Below, piece after piece: positions 16,089 through 20,927 of a stretch of DNA of 20,927 nt. Origin of the DNA: Oscillospiraceae bacterium UBA1230 (lineage in GTDB: Bacteria; Bacillota; Clostridia; Oscillospirales; Oscillospiraceae); the NCBI GenBank assembly GCA_002309395.1, contig DBWU01000070.1, positions 8,671-29,597 of the forward strand, written 5' to 3'. The stretch's first letter is position 1. Each line of letters opens with the position of its first letter. The notes under the pieces were generated by a model. The model was not told the DNA's origin. It made no database searches and saw only the letters and a list, made by a program, of their open reading frames with translations. Both the position numbers and the translations under genes were made by a program.

Positions 16089-16117
16089 ATTATATCAGTG
16101 GTTGCGAAAAAATGCAA
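16089..16117 (-). promoter_or_regulatory. Sigma-A promoter of nth
   Basis: On the minus strand, TTGCAT (16117-16112), a 17-bp spacer and a perfect TATAAT (16094-16089). Its spacer and -35 overlap the rarA promoter. Confidence 0.85.
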
Positions 16118-16130
16118 ACCGTGCTATACT
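16102..16130 (+). promoter_or_regulatory. Sigma-A promoter of rarA
   Basis: TTGCGA (16102-16107), a 17-bp spacer and TATACT (16125-16130). It overlaps the nth promoter on the opposite strand over 16 bp. Confidence 0.8.
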
Positions 16131-16160
16131 GACAGAAAAGTGTGGAAGGAGGCGTAGAGA

Positions 16161-17426
16161 ATGCGCCCGTTAGCCGATGAGATCCGTCCGCAGACGCTGG
16201 ACGAGGTGGCAGGACAAAAGCATCTTTTGGGTGAAGGCGCCATGCTCCGGCGCATGATCGAAAGCGGCACCTCTGCCAACTTGATTTTCTACGGGCCTTC
16301 CGGCACGGGAAAAACCACCGTCGCCAACATCATCGCCAAGCGCACCAGTAAAACGCTCTATCACCTCAACGCCACCACCGCCTCGTTGAGCGACGTGAAG
16401 GATGTTATCAGCGACGTGGATACCATGCTGGCGCCCAACGGCGTATTGCTGTATCTGGACGAGATCCAGTACTTCAACAAAAAACAGCAGCAGAGCCTGC
16501 TGGAGTTCATGGAAAACGGAAAGATCACGCTGATCGCTTCCACCACGGAAAATCCCTATTTCTACGTTTACAACGCGCTGCTCTCCCGCAGTACGGTGTT
16601 TGAATTCAAACCGCTGACGGCGGATGAGACGCTGCCTGCGGTGGAACGGGCGCTCTCCATCGTTCGCCGGCGCAGTCCCTTGCCGTTTTCATGGGAGGAG
16701 AGCGTCCCCGGTACGATCGCCGCCGCCTGCGGCGGTGACGTTCGCAAAGCGGTGAACGCCGTGGAGCTTCTCTATCAAGCCGCGCACCCGGTGGACGGCG
16801 GATTATACGTGACAAGGGAGGATACTTTACAGATCGCACAGCGCAGTGCTATGCGGTATGACCGGGAGGGAGATGATCACTACGATCTTCTCTCGGCACT
16901 GCAAAAATCTATCCGCGGCTCCGATCCGGACGCGGCGGTCTATTATCTGGGTCGCTTGCTGGCGGCAGGAGATCTGTTGTCGCCATGCCGCAGATTACTG
17001 GTGATCGCGGCGGAGGACGTGGGACTTGCCTATCCCCAAGGCATTGTGATCACAAAAGCCTGTGTAGACGCGGCGTTGCAATTGGGCCTGCCGGAGGCGC
17101 GTATCCCGTTGGCGGAAGCGGCGCTGGCGCTTGCTACGGCGCCCAAGTCCAATTCCACCATCCAAGCCATCGACGCCGCCATGGCGGATGCGGAGCACGG
17201 CGCATCAGGCGAGATCCCACGCCATCTCAAAAACGTCCATGCCGACAGTGCCGGCAGTGATCCTGCCCCCAAGTATCGTTACCCACACAGTTATCCCAAT
17301 CATTACGTGGCGCAACGGTATCTGCCGGAGGAACTGGGCGATAAGCAGTATTATCAATACGGCGAGAATAAACTTGAGCAAAGCGCCAAACGGTATTGGG
17401 ACGGCGTGAAGGGAGGCACTCCGTGA
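16161..17426 (+). CDS. rarA: Replication-associated recombination protein A (AAA+ ATPase)
   Basis: A 421-residue AAA+ ATPase of the RarA/MgsA/WRNIP1 family, acting at stalled replication forks. Walker A is GPSGTGKT (45-52) and Walker B is LLYLDE with Asp100-Glu101. The family-typical STTENPYF sensor segment and the C-terminal tetramerisation region, with RRLLVIAAEDVGLA and ATAPKSNS, are present, as is the terminal YPHSYPNHYVAQRYLPEEL. GGAGG (16147-16151), 9 nt before ATG 16161, fixes the start. Its stop TGA overlaps the ATG of the DUF951 gene (TGATG), so the two are translationally coupled. The divergent partner nth is also a genome-maintenance gene. Confidence 0.95.
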   Translation: MRPLADEIRPQTLDEVAGQKHLLGEGAMLRRMIESGTSANLIFYGPSGTGKTTVANIIAKRTSKTLYHLNATTASLSDVKDVISDVDTMLAPNGVLLYLDEIQYFNKKQQQSLLEFMENGKITLIASTTENPYFYVYNALLSRSTVFEFKPLTADETLPAVERALSIVRRRSPLPFSWEESVPGTIAAACGGDVRKAVNAVELLYQAAHPVDGGLYVTREDTLQIAQRSAMRYDREGDDHYDLLSALQKSIRGSDPDAAVYYLGRLLAAGDLLSPCRRLLVIAAEDVGLAYPQGIVITKACVDAALQLGLPEARIPLAEAALALATAPKSNSTIQAIDAAMADAEHGASGEIPRHLKNVHADSAGSDPAPKYRYPHSYPNHYVAQRYLPEELGDKQYYQYGENKLEQSAKRYWDGVKGGTP

Positions 17427-17626
17427 TGGAACTGCGCCTCCACGACCGGGTAGAGACGAAGAAAGCACATCCCTGCGGCGGCAAGCTGTGGGAGGTTTTA
17501 CGGATAGGAATGGATATCAAACTGCATTGTTTGAAATGCGGCCACGAGATCATGCTGCCGCGCCGAAAAGCGGAGCAGGCGATCCGGCGGATCATTGTAG
17601 AGGAGGAAACGCATCATGAAGCGTAA
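17426..17626 (+). CDS. DUF951 family protein
   Basis: A 66-residue soluble basic protein matching the DUF951 pattern: L-x-D-x-V-x-x-K-K-x-H-P-C-G near the N-terminus (HDRVETKKAHPCGG), WEVLRIGMDIKLHCLKCGHE in the middle and MLPRRK towards the end. Cys17, Cys35 and Cys38 could bind metal. Proteins of this family are widespread in Firmicutes, usually beside mechanosensitive-channel, ychF or replication genes, and their function is unknown. GGGAGG (17411-17416) lies 9 nt before ATG 17426, which overlaps the rarA stop by 1 nt. The open frame from 17396 lies inside rarA and is not the start. The gene overlaps the start of the 33-aa microprotein by 11 nt. Confidence 0.92.
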   Translation: MELRLHDRVETKKAHPCGGKLWEVLRIGMDIKLHCLKCGHEIMLPRRKAEQAIRRIIVEEETHHEA

Positions 17627-17717
17627 AAACTGGACGCGATATTTTGCCATGGGTCTGGCGCTGTTTTTGGCACTTGTTATGCTGGCGGCTCTGGTGATAC
17701 CTTATTTGAATCTTTGA
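17616..17717 (+). CDS. 33-residue single-pass membrane microprotein
   Basis: A short gene easily missed by length cut-offs. ATG 17616 has AGGAGG (17601-17606) 9 nt upstream. It encodes a basic head MKRKNWTRYFA, a hydrophobic helix (about 11-30: AMGLALFLALVMLAALVIPY) and a stop at 17715-17717, just before a strong terminator. The start lies 11 nt inside the DUF951 gene, a spacing typical of coupled genes, and the positive-inside pattern suggests a cytoplasmic N-terminus. In size and layout it recalls Prli42-type Firmicutes micro membrane proteins, but sequence identity with them is not evident. Function unknown. Confidence 0.72.
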   Translation: MKRKNWTRYFAMGLALFLALVMLAALVIPYLNL

Positions 17718-17730
17718 GAGGAATTTGATA

Positions 17731-17769
17731 AAAGATGCGCCTGTGATCGTACAGGCGCATCTTTTTTTT
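17731..17769 (+). terminator. Terminator after the rarA operon
   Basis: AAAGATGCGCCTGT pairs with ACAGGCGCATCTTT (14 bp) across a GATCGT loop and runs into a T8 tract. The tract also contributes the first two T of the TTGACC proposed as -35 for spoIIGA. Confidence 0.92.
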
Positions 17770-17800
17770 GACCGTTTTTTTGCCTTCGGCGCTCTATAAT
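17768..17800 (+). promoter_or_regulatory. Candidate spoIIG-type promoter with long spacer
   Basis: A consensus -10 TATAAT (17795-17800) has no -35 at normal distance, but TTGACC (17768-17773) lies 21 bp upstream. The Bacillus subtilis spoIIG promoter is known for a similarly long spacer (22 bp) and Spo0A dependence. 0A-box-like words on the minus strand (CGCCGAA at 17792-17786, TGCCGAC at 17812-17806) each miss the TGNCGAA consensus by one base. Confidence 0.5.
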
Positions 17801-17828
17801 GGTTCCGTCGGCAGAAAGGAGGCGGAGG

Positions 17829-18752
17829 ATGGTCACCGTTTATCTGGATCGCGTGCTGGTGATGAATTTCCTTATAGACGATCTTCTGCTCCTTTGCGCG
17901 GCGCGGATCGCCGGTACACAACTGCGGCGCTTGCGGATCGCATCAGGCGCTTTGTTAGGCGCTCTATACGCCGCGGCAGTGTTTGTGCCGGGTGTGGGTT
18001 GGCTGTCGCACCCTGTCTTTCGCTTGGCGGTGGGGTGCCTCATACCGCTCGTTGCCTTCGCGCCCCGACCGGGCTGGTACCGTCTGGCGGTACTGTTTCT
18101 GTTACTGTCCGCCGCGCTGGGCGGCTTCGTACTGGCGCTGGGGTTTGCCGCCGGCGCACCGGGACAGTTTCTTACGCGCGTCTATCGCGCGCAGATCAGT
18201 TGGCATCTTTTGATCGGCGCGGCGGCAGGATTTTACGTTGCGCTGCATCTGCTGTTTCGCGGCGGACTGCGGCATAAAGGGGGAGAGATCGTGGAGGTCA
18301 CCGTACGCATAGGGGGGCAAAAAGTGCAGGTCCCCACACTTTGGGATACCGGGAACACACTGACCGATCCTGTCAGCGGTTCGCCGGTGCTGGTGTTGGA
18401 GCAGGAGGTGCTGTTGGGGGTTTGGCCGCAGGAGATACGGCAAATTATACAAGGCAGGGCGCCTGCGGAAGAAAAGCTGGCAGCGTTGCACGCGCTGTGC
18501 CGGGGGAATGATTTCTGTTTGCTTCCTTATCGCAGTGTAGGGGTCAGCGCCGGATTGCTGTTGGCGTATCGCAGTGAAGAGATCACGGTGGAACGCCGCG
18601 TATACCGTAAAACACTGCTGGCGCTGTCGGAAGGTCCGCTGAGCGATGGCGGCGCCTATCACGCGCTGTGGGGCGGAGAAAGGGGGAAGCACCGTGAAAA
18701 AACTGTTGTGGGCGATCCGATGCTGGATCAGCCGGTGGAGCAGACCGTATAA
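17829..18752 (+). CDS. spoIIGA: Sporulation sigma-E factor-processing peptidase
   Basis: A 307-residue membrane aspartic protease that cleaves pro-sigma-E in the mother cell after septation, when signalled by SpoIIR. The N-terminal half has about five membrane helices (residues 8-143). The C-terminal cytosolic half carries the retropepsin-like motif PTLWDTGNTLTDPVSG, with catalytic Asp173, which works as a dimer. The start MVTVYLDRVLVMNFLIDDLLLL is typical of SpoIIGA. AAAGGAGG (17815-17822) 6 nt before ATG 17829 fixes the start. Its 3' end overlaps the sigE start by 59 nt. The layout is the usual spoIIGA-sigE operon. Confidence 0.95.
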   Translation: MVTVYLDRVLVMNFLIDDLLLLCAARIAGTQLRRLRIASGALLGALYAAAVFVPGVGWLSHPVFRLAVGCLIPLVAFAPRPGWYRLAVLFLLLSAALGGFVLALGFAAGAPGQFLTRVYRAQISWHLLIGAAAGFYVALHLLFRGGLRHKGGEIVEVTVRIGGQKVQVPTLWDTGNTLTDPVSGSPVLVLEQEVLLGVWPQEIRQIIQGRAPAEEKLAALHALCRGNDFCLLPYRSVGVSAGLLLAYRSEEITVERRVYRKTLLALSEGPLSDGGAYHALWGGERGKHREKTVVGDPMLDQPVEQTV

Positions 18753-19398
18753 GATCATGTACATCGGCGGCAGTGATACGCTGCCGCCACCGCTGAACCG
18801 CGAGGATGAGGCGGCCTTGATCGCGCGGCTGGAAACGGGCGATCTCTCCGTGCGTCAGACGCTGATCGAACACAATCTGCGCCTGGTGGTGTATCTGGCG
18901 CGGCGGTTTGAAAATACCGGTATCAACATCGAGGATCTGATCTCCATCGGCACGATCGGGCTTATCAAAGCGGTCAACACGTTTAAAGCGGACAAAAACA
19001 TCAAACTGGCGACCTATGCCTCGCGCTGTATCGAAAACGAGATCCTGATGTATCTTCGCAAAAGCAGCGGAAAAGGCACAGAGGTAAGCTTTGATGAGCC
19101 GCTCAACACGGATTGGGACGGGAAGGAACTGCTGCTGAGCGACGTGCTGGGTACCGACAGCGACGTGGTGATGCGCCCCATCGAAGCGGATGAGGACCGG
19201 CAGATACTTCGCAGGGCGGTTTCGCGGCTTTCCTACCGTGAGCAGGAGATCATAACGCTTCGTTTTGGACTCCACGGCCACCGCGAGCTGACGCAAAAAG
19301 AGGTGGCGGATCGGCTGGGGATCTCCCAATCCTACATTTCCCGACTGGAGAAGCGGATCATTGGACGGCTGAAAAACGAGATCATTAAAATGGAATAA
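18694..19398 (+). CDS. sigE: RNA polymerase sporulation sigma-E factor (pro-sigma-E)
   Basis: A 234-residue mother-cell sigma factor. After a hydrophobic, amphipathic pro-sequence of about 22 residues (KKLLWAIRCWISRWSRPYK) comes MYIGGSDTLPPPL, matching the Bacillus SigE processing region YYIGGSEALPPPL. Region 2 is near-identical to SigE (FENTGINIEDLISIGTIGLI, KAVNTF, LATYASRCIENEILMYLRK). Region 4 has the helix-turn-helix ISQSYISRLEKRIIGRL. GTG 18694 is preferred: AGGGGG lies about 7 nt upstream and the product aligns from the first residue with pro-sigma-E; the frame extends back to 18646 without support. It overlaps spoIIGA by 59 nt. Cleavage by SpoIIGA releases active sigma-E. Confidence 0.95.
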   Translation: MKKLLWAIRCWISRWSRPYKIMYIGGSDTLPPPLNREDEAALIARLETGDLSVRQTLIEHNLRLVVYLARRFENTGINIEDLISIGTIGLIKAVNTFKADKNIKLATYASRCIENEILMYLRKSSGKGTEVSFDEPLNTDWDGKELLLSDVLGTDSDVVMRPIEADEDRQILRRAVSRLSYREQEIITLRFGLHGHRELTQKEVADRLGISQSYISRLEKRIIGRLKNEIIKME

Positions 19399-19430
19399 GA
19401 AACGCCGGAGCAAATGCTTCGGCGTTTCTT
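19397..19430. terminator. Hairpin between convergent sigE and XRE gene
   Basis: AAGAAACGCCGGAGC pairs with GCTTCGGCGTTTCTT, with one G-T wobble, across an AAAT loop. It begins at the sigE stop codon and stops 2 nt before the stop of the minus-strand regulator. T tracts are weak, so it may act both ways at moderate strength. Confidence 0.72.
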
Positions 19431-19431
19431 A

Positions 19432-20151
19432 TCAGGTAAGCGACAGGGCGGAGGGACGATTGATCACCATCATGTTGTTCTGGCGCATGAGCTCCCATTC
19501 CTCGTGTTTGAGATGCACCACCTGCATCAGCGCCTGGCTTTCCTCCAACGGCTCCTTTGAGATCAGCGCCTTGATGGCGATCGGCGCAAAAAACGGCGTA
19601 CTGCCGATGCCGGAGAGCATCCCCACGGCAGGCATGTGGTTTTGCATGGGGTTGAGCATACAGATATACATGCGCTCCGCCCGGTTCAGCTCATTGGTCA
19701 TCACCATGTGCGTAATGGTGTCATAGGGGAGCAGGGAACCGGTGAACAGATGCTGACAGCTCATGGGATCGTCAAAACGGAGCAACCCTACGTACAGCGT
19801 CACGTCGATCCCGCCGTCCGTGGCAGGCGCAAAGCGCAGCAGGGAACGCACCAGCCGCCGCACCCGTCCGTCAAAGTAGTACATGTACGCGGTGGGCCGG
19901 TCAAAATAGCTGGCGGAACCCGGCTCGATCTGCCGGGGCGGCTCCAGATCCGTTAAATACTTGATATGTACGTTCAGCGCGCGGGAGATCCCGTAGAGTG
20001 TCTCCACGTCCATATAGACCGCGCCGCTCTCATATTTTGACACGGTGGCCTTGCTTTTGCCGATCTCCTGCGCCAACTGCTCCACGGTCCAGCCTCTGGC
20101 TTTCCGGTAATAGCGGACCCGTCCGCCAATGTGTTGAGAAAACGCGCTCAC
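19432..20151 (-). CDS. XRE-family transcriptional regulator
   Basis: A 239-residue soluble protein. Residues about 10-65 are an XRE helix-turn-helix (WTVEQLAQEIGKSKATVSKY, then ESGAVYMDVETLYGI). The remaining 170 or so residues form an unrecognised C-terminal domain, perhaps ligand-binding, containing RPTAYMYYFDGRVRRLVRSL, CQHLFTGSLLPYDTITHMVM and a Met-rich MQNHMPAVGML. GTG 20151 is chosen as start because AAAGGAG lies 8 nt upstream; the in-frame TTG at 20169 would overlap that site. A consensus-like promoter (TTGACA-N18-TATAGT) and several inverted repeats lie upstream, which makes autoregulation likely. It is transcribed divergently from a small membrane protein gene. No membrane helix. 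Confidence 0.85.
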   Translation of the reverse strand: MSAFSQHIGGRVRYYRKARGWTVEQLAQEIGKSKATVSKYESGAVYMDVETLYGISRALNVHIKYLTDLEPPRQIEPGSASYFDRPTAYMYYFDGRVRRLVRSLLRFAPATDGGIDVTLYVGLLRFDDPMSCQHLFTGSLLPYDTITHMVMTNELNRAERMYICMLNPMQNHMPAVGMLSGIGSTPFFAPIAIKALISKEPLEESQALMQVVHLKHEEWELMRQNNMMVINRPSALSLT

Positions 20152-20173
20152 GTCGTCAGCTCCTTTCAAGGGT

Positions 20174-20203
20174 ACTATACCAGGATCTCCTCCGGCTTGT
20201 CAA
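20174..20203 (-). promoter_or_regulatory. Promoter of the XRE regulator
   Basis: On the minus strand, a perfect TTGACA (20203-20198), an 18-bp spacer and TATAGT (20179-20174). Confidence 0.75.
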
Positions 20204-20210
20204 TAAAAAA

Positions 20211-20303
20211 GTTTCACGTAAAGAAACAAATATAATTTCTTGTTTCACACAGTGAAATTTCGACCTGTATGTACATAAACAAATGTCCATACACAGCGGA
20301 CAT
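20211..20303. promoter_or_regulatory. Operator-rich divergent region
   Basis: Several short symmetric elements lie close together: GTTTCAC twice (20211-20217, 20242-20248, period 31), the inverted repeat TTTCAC-ACA-GTGAAA (20243-20257), the palindrome TATGTACATA (20268-20277) and ATGTCC-N9-GGACAT (20283-20303). They sit between the promoters of the regulator and the small membrane protein and are candidate regulator binding sites. The rest of the region to 20383 holds only a Shine-Dalgarno-like AAAGGAGGGG at 20340-20349 with no convincing gene. Confidence 0.45.
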
Positions 20304-20383
20304 ATTTGACGAAATTGTGAATTTTAACGGAGTAAAGTGAAAGGAGGGGAAAATAGTTGTGCAAAAAACAGAGAAAAATAGGA

Positions 20384-20412
20384 TTGACAACCGTTTGCGC
20401 GGCGGTTACAAT
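20384..20412 (+). promoter_or_regulatory. Promoter of the 82-aa membrane protein gene
   Basis: A perfect TTGACA (20384-20389), a 17-bp spacer and TACAAT (20407-20412), giving a leader of about 50 nt before ATG 20471. Confidence 0.8.
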
Positions 20413-20470
20413 ATGAGCAACTTGAGGGGAACGCCCCGAAAAGAATCCTGCGAAAGGAGTTGCGGAAACG

Positions 20471-20719
20471 ATGATGTTCGGTATGCAGCGGTTTTGTAAT
20501 ACGCCTGCGGCGGCCTCTTGGGCGGGCGCGACTTCTTTCTGCGCTTCTTTCAATACGCATATTGCCGTTCTGTCGGGCGCCATGCTGTTGGCGTCCGTTT
20601 TTTGTGTCGTACTGGTAGGTCTGCCCCTGTTGGGGGTATCCATTCTGGTATGGCTGGCAGTCATTCTGGTACGACTGATGCAAATGATCGCTCCGAAGGC
20701 GTTTGAACGTAGCAACTGA
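20471..20719 (+). CDS. Small membrane protein
   Basis: An 82-residue protein with a polar, Cys- and Ala-rich head (MMFGMQRFCNTPAAASWAGA) and a long hydrophobic stretch at about 31-73 that could form two tightly packed helices around LVGLPLLG. The tail is short and charged (APKAFERSN). AAAGGAG (20453-20459) is 11 nt before the first ATG, slightly long but usable; a second ATG follows directly. It has its own strong promoter and terminator, so it is a monocistronic unit divergent from the XRE regulator, whose likely operators lie between them. Family not recognised. Confidence 0.72.
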   Translation: MMFGMQRFCNTPAAASWAGATSFCASFNTHIAVLSGAMLLASVFCVVLVGLPLLGVSILVWLAVILVRLMQMIAPKAFERSN

Positions 20720-20734
20720 TCCTTGTGATACAGG

Positions 20735-20769
20735 AAAGCGGTTCCGCCTTCGCGGCGGGATCGCTTTTT
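20735..20769 (+). terminator. Terminator after the 82-aa gene
   Basis: AAAGCGGTTCCGCC and GGCGGGATCGCTTT form a 14-bp stem, with wobble pairs in the middle, across a TTCGC loop, followed by a short T tract. Confidence 0.85.
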
Positions 20770-20810
20770 GTATGATACGCACGTCCCAAATTTGAAAGGA
20801 GAAAACCAAG

Positions 20811-20927
20811 ATGAAAAAAGTACTTGCGCTTGTCATGGCTCTCGTCATGACGCTTGCCCTCGTTGCTTGCGGCGGCAAGACCGAAACCCCTGACAACGGG
20901 GAGAAGACCGATACGCCTACGGCGGCC
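20811..20927 (+). CDS. Lipoprotein, partial (probable transporter binding protein)
   Basis: The first 39 residues of a lipoprotein, cut by the window end. The signal peptide has a KK head, the hydrophobic core VLALVMALVMTLALVA and a lipobox LVAC with Cys20 as the lipidation site. Then comes GGKTETPDNGEKTDTPTAA, an acidic Thr/Asp-rich linker typical of extracellular lipoproteins. AAAGGAG (20795-20801) is 9 nt upstream of ATG 20811. In Clostridia such starts most often belong to ABC-transporter substrate-binding proteins, but nothing of the ligand domain is visible. Confidence 0.85.
   Translation, partial: MKKVLALVMALVMTLALVACGGKTETPDNGEKTDTPTAA

Noticed and set aside
20357..20499. Mini-ORFs behind the AAAGGAGGGG at 20340-20349 (TTG start, 19 aa; GTG start 20359, 46 aa)
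   Set aside because: Both run through the TTGACA/TACAAT promoter and the longer one overlaps the 82-aa gene; composition is not protein-like.

Overview
The window looks like a chromosomal segment of a spore-forming Clostridia member, probably Oscillospirales-like. The evidence is a complete spoIIGA-sigE pair, type III glutamine synthetase, DUF951, a fairly G+C-rich backbone, strong Shine-Dalgarno sites (AAAGGAGG/GGGAGG), sigma-A promoters with 17-bp spacers, and a lipoprotein signal typical of gut Firmicutes. No tRNA, rRNA, CRISPR array, transposase or integrase was seen. Everything here was read by eye; no database was searched.

Layout. (1) Positions 1-2346 form a visibly AT-richer accessory stretch. 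It holds three unrelated small orphan genes (a WG-repeat protein, a 137-aa protein and a 172-aa protein). Each is separated from the next by a member of one short repeat family carrying ATAGCAATC, which resembles an immunity or orphan-gene cassette array. (2) 2477-6059 (+) holds an alpha/beta hydrolase, two XRE regulators with membrane domains (one with a zinc ribbon), a PAP2-phosphatase/GNAT fusion and a small membrane protein. (3) 6126-12378 (-) is a nitrogen/glutamate block: gltX, glnN (GSIII) and asnA form an operon from a strong promoter with an inverted repeat at the start site, followed by citrate synthase from its own promoter. (4) 12534-14388 (+) holds trpS and a YwaF/TMEM164-type membrane protein. 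(5) 14437-16069 (-) holds nth (endonuclease III), then a tightly packed cluster of three small proteins of unknown function with a sporulation-like -10 element. (6) 16161-17717 (+) is rarA, a DUF951 protein and a 33-residue membrane microprotein. (7) 17829-19398 (+) is spoIIGA-sigE, the mother-cell sigma factor and its processing protease, overlapping by 59 nt and preceded by an unusually spaced spoIIG-like promoter. (8) 19432-20927 holds an XRE regulator (-), an operator-rich divergent intergenic region, a small membrane protein (+) and the start of a lipoprotein that runs off the window.

How they work together. Citrate synthase feeds 2-oxoglutarate/glutamate synthesis. GlnN, AsnA and GltX then use glutamate or ammonia to make glutamine, asparagine and Glu-tRNA, so region 3 is a coherent ammonia/glutamate module. 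SpoIIGA and pro-sigma-E act together at the asymmetric septum. Nth and RarA are both genome-maintenance genes sharing one divergent promoter region. The most interesting unexplained parts are the repeat-bounded cassette array, the three-gene small-protein cluster and the PAP2-GNAT fusion.
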